Source: Tolypothrix sp. PCC 7712
Lineage (GTDB): Bacteria; Cyanobacteriota; Cyanobacteriia; Cyanobacteriales; Nostocaceae
DNA: 64,000 nt
Direction: 5' to 3'
Assembly (NCBI RefSeq): GCF_025860405.1
Contig: NZ_CP063785.1
Span: 6,635,390-6,699,389, forward strand
Shown: positions 9,239 through 16,356 of the stretch, one piece after another
Position numbering within the stretch: position 1 is the first letter of the stretch
Layout of the letters: each line of letters opens with the position of its first letter
Notes under the pieces: model-generated
Database searches by the model: none
Seen by the model: the letters and a program-made list of their open reading frames with translations, nothing else
Told to the model about the DNA's origin: nothing
Translations under genes and position numbers: made by a program

Positions 9239-9760
9239 AAAGTTTTCCTATGTAGATGAATTTCACATAGAGAACCCTGATAATACTTTATGCTGAGTTC
9301 GCTATATATCATCAACATACGCAATCAGCAGACACATCAGCCTGAGTAAAGCTACAGAAATTTTAAAACCTTGGCATCTGGGAACAGAGAAATTGCGGTT
9401 AAATTTGCTAAATTTGCTCTCAATATCAAATTTTGAGCGTCTTATCCTCAATTTATACCTTCTGATTTTGATTCACGAATTGTGAACTTGCGGCACGAAT
9501 AGAAAACTTGATGCACGAGTTCGTGAACTTGATTCACAAGTTGTAAACTTGATTCACGAGTTCGTGCACTTGATTCACGAGTTGTAAACTTGATGCACGA
9601 GTTCGTGCACTTGATTCACAAGTTGTAAACCTGATTCACGAGTTGTAAATCAGAATTTGCCATAGGAAATGTTTACCACCAGCTACCCACCGGAGGAGTG
9701 CGATGCCTACGGCAACCCTTACGGGCAAAGCCTTTAGGGAAATTTTGCTTTCAGAAAAAA
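9239..9760. other. Gene-free spacer
   Basis: AT-rich spacer; its only clear structure is the array of direct repeats at 9475-9655. Any promoter for the leftward 123-aa gene should lie between 9239 and about 9470. Confidence 0.5.
9475..9655. repeat. Tandem array of about 20/21-bp dyad-containing repeats
   Basis: Eight or so units of the form AACTTGATTCACGAGTTCGTG or AACTTGATTCACAAGTTGTA alternate. Each unit holds its own small palindrome (CACGA-GT-TCGTG or ACAA-G-TTGT). There are no unique spacers, so this is not a CRISPR. Length per two units is about 41 bp, close to four helical turns, so the dyads would lie on one face of the DNA. Confidence 0.8.
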
Positions 9761-10096
9761 TCACGCTACGCCATATTGTGTGTATTGACGGAGGTTTGAT
9801 GGCTGTAATCCCAAAACAATATCATCTCTAGGCACTCCCATCTCAGCCAAATCTTCAGCAATCTGCACATCCGTCATATTACGCTGAATCCATATCTTTT
9901 CATTTTTAATATCCAGATGGATCACACAATTATAAATGCGGTCATATCCATCCCAACCAATTTCTAGAATTTGGTAATGATCGCGCATCGTGTCAAATAT
10001 TAACTGAATTTCTACATCTTCTTCCACAGCTTGGTAACTGCCATATTTAGTTAATAAACCCTGAATATATTCACGATATTGCTCTAGCTCTGCCAT
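9761..10096 (-). CDS. xisI: XisI family protein
   Basis: 111 aa. Fits the XisI family (YREYIQGLLTKYG near the start, LIFDTMRDHYQILEIGWDG, INCVIHLDIKN-like segment, DDIVLGLQPSNLRQYTQY-GVA at the end). In Anabaena PCC 7120 xisI is needed together with xisH for XisF-driven excision of the fdxN element; homologues are also widespread in cyanobacteria without a proven excision role. Its ATG (10096) overlaps the end of xisH by 13 bp, so the two are translationally coupled. Confidence 0.9.
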   Translation of the reverse strand: MAELEQYREYIQGLLTKYGSYQAVEEDVEIQLIFDTMRDHYQILEIGWDGYDRIYNCVIHLDIKNEKIWIQRNMTDVQIAEDLAEMGVPRDDIVLGLQPSNLRQYTQYGVA

Positions 10097-10500
10097 TGCA
10101 CAATTACCTCACTATTAGGTTCGTAAACTATTAGTTTAACTTGATATTCTTGTACTGATATTTGAGCAAAGTCCCGGCTAAATAACGAACGATAGGTTGA
10201 CACCGGAACTGCTAAGAACAGTATGCGTTCAGGTTCCCTCAGCCTTAAAGCTAATCGATAATTAAGAAACTGACCCAAAGCTGCATGGTAGTCAAATAGC
10301 TCTGAGTCTCCTAAAAAACTTTTAATTTCAACTGCTATTTTCTCTGTTCCTCGCTCGGCTGCTAATATTTTTTCTGCACCTAAATCAACGGACATTTTAT
10401 CTTTGCCAAACTTAAGAATTAGAGGATCGTGAGTGATCGCCCAACCTTCTTTTTCCAACGCCCGTTTAACAGCTTGGTGAAAAATGTCTTTTGCAGACAC
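10084..10500 (-). CDS. xisH: XisH family protein (endonuclease-like fold)
   Basis: 138 aa. SAKDIFHQAVKRALEKEGWAITHDPL at the N-terminus and EKIAVEIKSFLGDSELFDYHAALGQF are hallmarks of XisH, a family with a restriction-endonuclease-like core (E..D..E/K pattern). I chose the GTG at 10500 so that the protein begins (M)SAKDIF, like family members; an earlier GTG at 10512 is possible. Operon: small upstream gene, xisH, xisI. Here the pair is carried in a nifD element, far from any XisF-type gene on a map but within 15 kb of two. Confidence 0.9.
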   Translation of the reverse strand: MSAKDIFHQAVKRALEKEGWAITHDPLILKFGKDKMSVDLGAEKILAAERGTEKIAVEIKSFLGDSELFDYHAALGQFLNYRLALRLREPERILFLAVPVSTYRSLFSRDFAQISVQEYQVKLIVYEPNSEVIVQWQS

Positions 10501-10524
10501 AAACACAACCACAACTCTATATTT

Positions 10525-10794
10525 CTATAATATCTCAGCATTAGGTACTAATTTTGCTACTTTTAGAATGTCAGATAATGTCTGATCCGCTTCGTGAACT
10601 TCATAAGGTGACCATACAACTGCTTCAGTAGATTCCAGTTGTTTTAGCAGCGCTTGTTCCTGCTCTTGATTATCGATAGATTCTAGATTGCATCCTTCTT
10701 CTTTTGCTACTTCCAGTAAAAGAAAATGCATGAGACGCAATTTGTCTTGATGGGATAGTTTACTAACAGTTTGTAGCACATCATTTAGAAGCAT
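10525..10794 (-). CDS. Small hypothetical protein upstream of xisH
   Basis: 89 aa, acidic and helical (MLLNDVLQTVSKLSHQDKLRLM; WSPYEVHEADQTLSDIL). The first half resembles the short helical proteins that cyanobacteria place next to XisH/XisI or PIN toxin genes. It ends about 25 bp before xisH, so probably the first gene of that operon. Function unknown; an antitoxin-like or regulatory role is only a guess from size and position. Confidence 0.65.
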   Translation of the reverse strand: MLLNDVLQTVSKLSHQDKLRLMHFLLLEVAKEEGCNLESIDNQEQEQALLKQLESTEAVVWSPYEVHEADQTLSDILKVAKLVPNAEIL

Positions 10795-10855
10795 ATTACC
10801 AATTATTAATAGATAATACTTGAATTTACTTGAACTTAATATTCTATTTTAGATA

Positions 10856-10887
10856 GTAGGGTGTGTGGTCGCGCAGCCCAACGCACC
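10856..10887. repeat. REP sequence
   Basis: GTAGGGTGTGTGGTCGCGCA and CCCAACGCACC form the same 32-bp REP unit that flanks the RAYT gene, with two base changes. Confidence 0.75.
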
Positions 10888-10952
10888 TAGATGGGAGAAA
10901 TGCGATCGCAATATCATGTTTAGGTACACTTTCCCTGACGAGTTCATCAGTG

Positions 10953-11351
10953 CTATTCCCAATCTTCGTACTTCAAGCCATCAATACGGCTAAATTCGCG
11001 AGTGTTGTGGGTGACAAGAGTCAGGTCATTTGCTAAGGCGATCGCAGCAATTAACAAATCATTTGCTCCAATTGGAGTACCTAAAGCATTGAGATTAGCA
11101 CGAATATTTCCCGCTATTTTTGCAGCTTGAATATCCAGTGGTAAAACAGCAAATTCTGCAAATAAATTTTCTAAATGAGAGAGGTTTCTATTAACGTTTG
11201 CGCTTTTGTAAGCTCCATAATACAGTTCGCTATAAACAACAGTACAGAGGTAAATATCTTGAGAAGGAATTGAGAGAATTTTTTGGGTGACAGGCGAATT
11301 TGCTGAATTGAGAATTTGGATACAAGCATTTGTATCTAGGAGGTAGGCCAT
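10953..11351 (-). CDS. vapC: PIN-domain toxin (VapC type)
   Basis: 132 aa. PIN-domain RNase: LLDTNACI (first acidic residue), YSELYYGA (Glu), GANDLLIAAIAL (Asp) and LVTHNTREFSRI (last Asn/Asp region) are all present, so the acidic site looks intact. VapC toxins cleave RNA, often tRNA. Its start overlaps the upstream antitoxin-like gene by 16 bp on the same strand, the usual toxin-antitoxin layout. Confidence 0.9.
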   Translation of the reverse strand: MAYLLDTNACIQILNSANSPVTQKILSIPSQDIYLCTVVYSELYYGAYKSANVNRNLSHLENLFAEFAVLPLDIQAAKIAGNIRANLNALGTPIGANDLLIAAIALANDLTLVTHNTREFSRIDGLKYEDWE

Positions 11352-11611
11352 TGAATCTCCTCCCGTTCCTCAAAGGGTAGTTGTTCTGGACGTTCAAGCG
11401 GTTCACCTTCCCAACTACCTACTACTTCTTCAACAAATCTGTGTGAGTATCCTAGTTCTTGGGGCGGTTTGATTGCAGATTGTGAGGATTCTGTAATCAC
11501 AGGTTGAAAGACAATCACTACATCTAATTCTTGGTTAGCAATTTCCGGCGGAAGTTGGATTTGCAAAATTCCATCATCACCAATATATGTTCTCAGCTTA
11601 ATGCTTTCCAT
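11336..11611 (-). CDS. Antitoxin-like partner of VapC
   Basis: 91 aa. N-terminal part (SIKLRTYIGDDGILQIQLPPEIANQELDVVIVF) looks like the swapped-hairpin DNA-binding type with an RTYIG..LQIQLP pattern common in cyanobacterial VapB-like antitoxins. The acidic C-terminal part (VVGSWEGEPLERPEQLPFEEREEI) probably covers the toxin active site. Assignment rests on size, position and the N-terminal pattern. Confidence 0.75.
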   Translation of the reverse strand: MESIKLRTYIGDDGILQIQLPPEIANQELDVVIVFQPVITESSQSAIKPPQELGYSHRFVEEVVGSWEGEPLERPEQLPFEEREEIQWPTS

Positions 11612-11697
11612 AACCCAATCTGCTCACCAGAACCCGATACCCTTATGATATCGAAGTATTGGCAGCTAAAGGAGAGCGATCGCACCACCAAATTAAC

Positions 11698-11729
11698 GTA
11701 GGGTGTGTTGTCGCGCAGCGCAACGCACC
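11698..11729 (+). repeat. REP sequence, left of RAYT gene
   Basis: GTAGGGTGTGTTGTCGCGCA plus GCGCAACGCACC; central part folds (GTTG.CGC / GCGCAAC). An inverted copy lies at 12335-12366, so the transposase gene is bracketed. Confidence 0.85.
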
Positions 11730-11776
11730 GAATCAATTATGGGCATCCTAACAACAAACTCCATCCCCTCACGCCC

Positions 11777-12328
11777 ATGCCCAACTACCGCAGATATAAT
11801 ATTTCCGGTGGCACTTACTTCATCACCCAAGTTACCTACCAACGCCAACCCTGGCTTTGCTCCGATACAGGGCGTAATGCTCTCCGCGCCGCCCTTCAGC
11901 ACGTCCGGCAGAATTACCCATTCTCCATTGATGCCTTTGTTCTCTTACCTGATCACTTTCATACCTTATGGACTCTACCAACAGAAGATAACAACATATC
12001 GATGCGAATGCTGTTGATCAAACGCTTTGTCACCAAATACTATGGACATCAGTTAGGACTTGATTTTGCTATCTCCCGTTCACGAGAAAAGCGTAAAGAG
12101 CGCAACCTATGGCAACGCCGCTTTTGGGAGCATCACATACGAGATGATGCTGATTTTGCTAATCATTGCGATTATATTCATTACAATCCTGTGAAGCACC
12201 AGCTTTGTGAATCACCTCAAAAATGGTCTTTTTCGAGCATTCATCGTTTTATCCAGCAGCAAATTTACCCATTAGATTGGGGTAGCAGTGGTGAGATTCA
12301 GCTTGTGTCAGATATTTGGGATGTTTGA
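11777..12328 (+). CDS. REP-associated tyrosine transposase (RAYT, Y1_Tnp)
   Basis: 183 aa. N-terminal ISGGTYFITQVTYQR and the metal-binding HFH in LLPDHFHTLW are hallmarks of the IS200/IS605-like RAYT group, followed by QRRFWEHHIRDDADFANHCDYIHYNPVKH near residue 120-145. RAYTs nick single-stranded REP hairpins and are thought to spread them. Start ATG at 11777 (MPNYRRYN), since upstream in-frame codons translate the REP. Identical REP units on both sides and further copies at 10.86, 12.77 and 41.39 kb support an active past. Confidence 0.9.
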   Translation: MPNYRRYNISGGTYFITQVTYQRQPWLCSDTGRNALRAALQHVRQNYPFSIDAFVLLPDHFHTLWTLPTEDNNISMRMLLIKRFVTKYYGHQLGLDFAISRSREKRKERNLWQRRFWEHHIRDDADFANHCDYIHYNPVKHQLCESPQKWSFSSIHRFIQQQIYPLDWGSSGEIQLVSDIWDV

Positions 12329-12334
12329 TATGAC

Positions 12335-12366
12335 GGTGCGTTGCGCTTCGCGACAACACACCCTAC
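12335..12366 (-). repeat. REP sequence, right of RAYT gene (inverted)
   Basis: GGTGCGTTGCGC..CGCGACAACACACCCTAC is the reverse complement of the unit at 11698-11729 with small changes. Confidence 0.85.
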
Positions 12367-12388
12367 GGAAGAAATGCGATCGCCCTAT

Positions 12389-12703
12389 TTATTGTACATT
12401 CCAAAAGAAAGCTTTCCCTGGCTTGTTCCCTTGCCAACCAGCACTTAATGCCTTTTGAATAGACTGAGCAACCTCAGAAGGCAAGACAGGTTTCCTAAGC
12501 TCTAGAGCACTATATGAACCACTCATGTGATAGCGAGGAAAGATCAGAACTAGTACTGCACCATCGCAATTAAGCTGTTGAACTGTAACGATAACTCCTA
12601 ACTCAGCATCCTCTTGATTCTGAGTTGGTTTGGGAGGATATCGCCAACGATAGCCAATTCCATCTACTATAATGCGACGGGAACCTTTTTTAGGAAATGC
12701 CAT
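12389..12703 (-). CDS. Small hypothetical protein, 104 aa
   Basis: Begins MAFPKKGSRRIIVDGIGYRWRYPPKP, a basic lead with an IxVDGxxYRWR motif, then a beta-rich middle (GVIVTVQQLNCDGAVLVLIFP) and a helix (LPSEVAQSIQKALSAGWQ) ending AFFWNVQ. This pattern is found in short conserved bacterial proteins of unknown role. No signal peptide. Lies between REP copies. Confidence 0.65.
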   Translation of the reverse strand: MAFPKKGSRRIIVDGIGYRWRYPPKPTQNQEDAELGVIVTVQQLNCDGAVLVLIFPRYHMSGSYSALELRKPVLPSEVAQSIQKALSAGWQGNKPGKAFFWNVQ

Positions 12704-12769
12704 AAATGTAACGGATATTTGAAATCATAGCTATATATAAAAGCACTCGCCCCAACTCTCCAAATTAAC

Positions 12770-12801
12770 GTAGGGTGTGTTGTCGCGCAGCGCAACGCAC
12801 C
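12770..12801 (+). repeat. REP sequence
   Basis: Exact 32-bp copy of the unit at 11698-11729, just downstream of xisA's stop. Confidence 0.85.
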
Positions 12802-12822
12802 GCCTCAATTTTATCAACACCT

Positions 12823-14241
12823 TTAACTCCGCTTATAAACCAATTCCATTTTCAACTTCTCAATTTCCAACTTCAACTTTTCATTCTCCATCCGCAACTT
12901 TGCATTCTCTTCTCTAATCAATTCAACTTCATCGCGTTTACTCAAAGCTTGATTAATCGCCAATTTCCGCATATCCAGCGAGAACCAACGCTGATAAGTT
13001 TGCGTATGCACTTGCACGCTATGCCCTAAATTATCTGCTGCCGCTTTAATTGGTATCCCCAAAATATGCGCCCGAATTGCCCAAGCATGACGTAAATCAT
13101 AGGGCTTAAAATCTAAACCAATTTTCCTAAACCACCAACTAATTCTCTGCGTTAAAGCTGTGATTTCTGCATGATTATTTTTATCTTTTTTACTAATCGC
13201 TGTTGCCAGCATTTCTAAATACTTGGGATTTCTTAAATCAAAATCTTCAATCCATTGCTTATGTAAAGGTAAGGCTTGTCTTTCCCCTGTCTTACAATCT
13301 TTATGGACTTTCCAAGTCAAATCTACATTTTCTTGGCTCAACCACCAATTAATATCAGGATTAATAAATAATTCTCTGGGACGTAAACCAAAAACTGCTA
13401 ACATTCCATAAGCCCAGCGCCAAAGTTGCCAGCTATTTTTCACATCTTGGTTTACTTGATTACCTCTGGAAAGCAAATATTCTTCAAACTTGGCAATTCC
13501 TGTGGCTATTTCCCCATCTGTGGGGATGTTGCGAGAATTGCGATCGGGCATTTTAGAATATTTAGATAAATCAATTTCAATTTTGAATGTCTGACAAAAT
13601 GCCGCTATAGCTCTTGCTGCATTATATTTAGACCATTCTTTATCAATTTTGTCAATATAACTTATTAAATTTTCAGCCGTGGCAATATCTTGAGAATTAG
13701 TAAATCTCTGTGTCCTTGAGAAATAATAAAAAAAGGTATGTTCGCTTTTTGTAGTGCGTTTATGAGTTTTAAAATACTCATCTTCAAACTTGGCGAGTAA
13801 TTCTCCTATAGTTTGAAAATCTTTTTTAATTGCCTCAGTGCCTAAATATTTATCATTCCATTCAAAGGTTTTACGGGCAATTAACTTGCCTAACTCATAG
13901 GCTTCTTCTTCTGCCGTCTTCAGTCCATCTAAATTAGCAGGAATATTCAAGCTGATATTATATTGTTTTCTGCCAGTGCCGTTTTTATCTGTATCTCCTG
14001 GTTTAATGGGTAAAGTTGCCCTTAATTGCAGACTTCCGTTAGATTCCCGAATTGTTACCTTTGTCTTCGCAGACTTTAAACGCAGATTTACTTTCTCTAA
14101 CTCTTGCAGGACTTTTGTTCTCATGTGTTCTCTTTGCTGCTGTGCTTGCAGACTCGAGCCGAAAAAACTGCCATCGGTAGACGAAACTGGCTCTAAGTCA
14201 GCGAAAGCTTGTTGATATTTGTCTTGACCCTGGTTATGCAT
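12823..14241 (-). CDS. xisA: XisA, nifD-element site-specific recombinase
   Basis: 472 aa. Tyrosine recombinase expected to excise the nifD element during heterocyst development by recombining two GGATTACTCCG sites. The C-terminal catalytic part shows the expected pattern: Arg in FGLRPRELF, LRHAWAIRAH, NLGHSVQVHTQTYQRW with the nucleophile Tyr. The last 30 residues are a coiled coil (LRMENEKLKLEIEKLKMEL). The N-terminal 150 residues are the variable DNA-binding part. The start lies about 120 bp from the site at 14360 and the gene points into the element, as in known nifD elements. Confidence 0.95.
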   Translation of the reverse strand: MHNQGQDKYQQAFADLEPVSSTDGSFFGSSLQAQQQREHMRTKVLQELEKVNLRLKSAKTKVTIRESNGSLQLRATLPIKPGDTDKNGTGRKQYNISLNIPANLDGLKTAEEEAYELGKLIARKTFEWNDKYLGTEAIKKDFQTIGELLAKFEDEYFKTHKRTTKSEHTFFYYFSRTQRFTNSQDIATAENLISYIDKIDKEWSKYNAARAIAAFCQTFKIEIDLSKYSKMPDRNSRNIPTDGEIATGIAKFEEYLLSRGNQVNQDVKNSWQLWRWAYGMLAVFGLRPRELFINPDINWWLSQENVDLTWKVHKDCKTGERQALPLHKQWIEDFDLRNPKYLEMLATAISKKDKNNHAEITALTQRISWWFRKIGLDFKPYDLRHAWAIRAHILGIPIKAAADNLGHSVQVHTQTYQRWFSLDMRKLAINQALSKRDEVELIREENAKLRMENEKLKLEIEKLKMELVYKRS

Positions 14242-14359
14242 AGCGGTATTTTTAGCCTAGATTTAGCCTAAAAATAAATGTGTTCTCCGCGAACAATGTT
14301 TAGAACTGACATTGATTACAGCAAACATTAGGCTACTGAAAGTAATTGAACCATAAAAA

Positions 14360-14370
14360 GGATTACTCCG
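14360..14370 (+). other. nifD element attachment site (right copy)
   Basis: GGATTACTCCG, the 11-bp direct repeat known from nifD elements of Anabaena and relatives. The nifD frame reads TGG-GAT-TAC-TCC-GG through it (W D Y S G), so joining with the left copy restores the protein. Confidence 0.95.
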
Positions 14371-14504
14371 GCCCTTATCACGGTTATGACGGGTTTGCCA
14401 TCTTCGCTCGCGACATGGATTTGGCACTCAACAGCCCAACCTGGGGTCTAATCGGTGCTCCTTGGAGCAAGAAAGCTGGCGCTAAAGCTAAAGCTGCCGT
14501 TTAG
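14360..14504 (+). CDS. nifD: NifD, C-terminal segment (3' part of split gene)
   Basis: Last 47 codons of the nitrogenase MoFe protein alpha chain: DYSGPYHGYDGFAIFARDMD, then LNSPTWGLIGAPW and an Ala/Lys-rich tail, stop at 14502-14504. The N-terminal part, with P-cluster and FeMo-cofactor ligands, lies upstream of the element and outside the window. There is no start codon; translation is possible only after XisA excision. nifK follows after 226 bp. Confidence 0.95.
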
Positions 14505-14730
14505 AGTAATGGAATCGAGAGATTAGAAGGGGCCTGGGGCTTAAAACCCCAGGGGGGATTTGGGAATCCAAGATTCAAAACTAAAAATTCAAAATAGATA
14601 ATTTTGGTTTTGCATTTTGAATTTTGAATAATATTCCCACTCCCACCCTTACCTCTCATCACCTACCCACGCTCGAAATCCTCATCTTTGACCAGTCAGT
14701 CACGAATTCAGTCAGCTTGGAGATCCAGAA

Positions 14731-16035
14731 ATGCCTCAGAATCCAGATAACATTCAAGATCACGTTCAACTGTTCCACCAACCCGAGTACAAACAACTTT
14801 TTCAAAACAAGAAAGAGTTTGAAAACGGTCATGACCCCGCTGAAGTAGAACGGGTTGCAGAATGGACAAAAAGCTGGGATTATCGTGAAAAGAACTTCGC
14901 TCGTGAAGCGTTGACAGTTAACCCAGCTAAAGGTTGCCAACCTTTAGGCGCTATGTTCGCTGCTGCTGGCTTTGAAGGTACTCTACCTTTTGTTCAAGGT
15001 TCTCAAGGTTGCGTTGCTTACTTCCGTACCCACTTAACCCGTCACTACAAAGAACCATTCTCTGGTGTGTCTTCTTCTATGACTGAAGACGCAGCCGTGT
15101 TTGGTGGTCTGCAAAACATGATTGATGGCTTGGCAAACTCTTACAAGCTTTACAAGCCCAAAATGATTGCAGTTTGCACCACCTGTATGGCTGAGGTTAT
15201 TGGTGATGACTTGGGTGCGTTTATTACCAACGCTAAGAACGCAGGTTCAGTTCCTCAAGATTTTCCTGTACCTTTTGCTCACACTCCTAGCTTTGTTGGT
15301 TCCCACATCACTGGCTATGACAACATGATGAAGGGAATTCTGACTACCTTAACAGCAGGTAAGAAGAAATCTACCAGCAATGGCAAAATCAACTTTATCG
15401 CTGGTTTTGACACCTATGTAGGCAATTACCGCGAAATCAAGCGTATCGCTTCCGTGATGGGCTTAGACTACACCCTGCTCTCAGATAGCAGCGACTATGT
15501 AGATTCACCCAATGATGGTGAATTTAATATGTACCCAGGTGGTACTAAGTTGGAAGATGCAGCAGATGCAATTAATGCTAAAGCTACAGTTGTACTGCAA
15601 GCTCATTCTACTCCTAAGACCCGTGATTACATCGCTAAAGAATGGAAGCAAGATGTAGTAGTTTCTCGTCCTTGGGGTATCAAGGGTACTGATGAGTTCT
15701 TGATGAAACTCAGCGAACTGACTGGTAAACCCATTCCTGAAGAACTAGAAATCGAACGCGGTCGTGCAGTTGACGCAATGACTGACTCCCATGCTTGGGT
15801 TCACGGTAAGCGCTTCGCTATCTACGGCGATCCCGATTTAGTTTACAGTGTTGTTAGCTTCATGCTGGAATTGGGTGCTGAACCTGTTCACATTGTGGTT
15901 CACAACTCCAACGATGTATTTGAAAAAGAACTGCAAGCATTGCTAAATTCTAGCCCCTTCGGTAAGGAAGCTAAAATCTGGGCAGGTAAAGACTTGTGGC
16001 ACTTACGTTCACCAATGCGTTTGCTATCAGGATAA
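14731..16035 (+). CDS. nifK: NifK, N-terminal segment (5' part of split gene)
   Basis: Beta chain of the nitrogenase MoFe protein. Native codons run to Ser427 (16009-16011); the last seven codons to the stop at 16035 belong to the element. P-cluster ligands are present: Cys69 (KGCQPLG), Cys94 (GSQGCVAY) and Cys152 (CTTCMAEV). The break is at LWHLRS, and the missing 84 residues (LLFTEPVDLL…) are on the minus strand at 26206-26460. Joined length 511 aa, normal for cyanobacterial NifK. ATG at 14731 follows GGAG by 7 nt. Confidence 0.97.
   Translation: MPQNPDNIQDHVQLFHQPEYKQLFQNKKEFENGHDPAEVERVAEWTKSWDYREKNFAREALTVNPAKGCQPLGAMFAAAGFEGTLPFVQGSQGCVAYFRTHLTRHYKEPFSGVSSSMTEDAAVFGGLQNMIDGLANSYKLYKPKMIAVCTTCMAEVIGDDLGAFITNAKNAGSVPQDFPVPFAHTPSFVGSHITGYDNMMKGILTTLTAGKKKSTSNGKINFIAGFDTYVGNYREIKRIASVMGLDYTLLSDSSDYVDSPNDGEFNMYPGGTKLEDAADAINAKATVVLQAHSTPKTRDYIAKEWKQDVVVSRPWGIKGTDEFLMKLSELTGKPIPEELEIERGRAVDAMTDSHAWVHGKRFAIYGDPDLVYSVVSFMLELGAEPVHIVVHNSNDVFEKELQALLNSSPFGKEAKIWAGKDLWHLRSPMRLLSG
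16007..16030 (+). other. nifK junction 1 (attL-like): core GTTCAC plus element half-site
   Basis: Core GTTCAC at 16007-16012, one base, then half-site AATGCGTTTGCTATCAG at 16014-16030. The same core and half-site (16 of 17 identical) occur at 26460-26483, next to the nifK 3' segment. Fused, the two element halves form a 17+1+6+1+17 dyad centred on the core, as expected for a serine recombinase attP. Confidence 0.85.
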
Positions 16036-16055
16036 TTTTAGAGGTGGCGGCTAAC

Positions 16056-16225
16056 CAATACTTGTCGGTTAAGGGCAAAAGGGGAAGGGGAAAAGGGGTA
16101 AGAAAAAACCTTTAACCCTTCCCCTTTCTCCTGCACAGACGCTACGCGTAGCTTGCTTAAGCGCAGGGGTACACCTTTTCCCCAAACCAAATTAAGAATT
16201 GAAAATCCTTAACCGAGTAGTATTG
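16056..16225 (+). repeat. CAATACT-family MITE-like repeat
   Basis: Ends CAATACTTGTCGGTTAAG and CTTAACCGAGTAGTATTG (terminal inverted repeats of about 18 bp with 2 mismatches). Interior has AAAACCTTTAACCC runs and an extra 45-bp hairpin (ACGCTACGCGTAGC). Same orientation as the copy at 30086-30211, opposite to 22402-22506. Confidence 0.8.
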
Positions 16226-16275
16226 AGCGGCTAACTCATCTTTGTCACTATAAACGAGGTTTACTCACATTTTTG

Positions 16276-16325
16276 TTGACAAACATGAATAATACTCATA
16301 TTATTTAAATATGAGCTTTGCTCAC
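16276..16325 (+). promoter_or_regulatory. P450 promoter with two TetR-type operators
   Basis: -35 TTGACA (16276-16281), 17-bp spacer, -10 TATTAT (16299-16304). Operator-like dyads ATGAATAATACTCAT (16285-16299, within the spacer) and ATGAGCTTTGCTCAC (16311-16325) resemble the perfect palindrome ATGAGCATTGCTCAT before the tetR gene at 21.2 kb. Binding there would block this promoter. Confidence 0.75.
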
Positions 16326-16356
16326 ATAAACGGTTAACTTAATGGAGTCTCTGACC

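Larger units (their letters stand above)
1..14359. mobile_element. nifD interruption element (right-hand part)
   Basis: Everything left of the site GGATTACTCCG at 14360-14370 is foreign to nifD: the reading frame right of the site is the NifD C-terminus, and no other nifD sequence is in the window, so the N part and left copy of the site must lie upstream. A XisA-type recombinase sits just inside this end, as in the known nifD elements of heterocystous cyanobacteria, whose repeated site is this same 11-mer (established knowledge). Cargo is mainly on the minus strand and unrelated to nitrogen fixation. The element is at least 14.4 kb here; its full length cannot be seen. Confidence 0.9.

Noticed and set aside
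9475..9655. CRISPR array
   Set aside because: Units of about 20/21 bp follow each other without unique spacers and no cas gene is present.
14731..16035. nifK as a plain pseudogene truncated at its 3' end
   Set aside because: The missing 84 codons exist at 26206-26460 and join in frame at a shared GTTCAC core flanked by matching half-sites; this is a programmed split, not decay.
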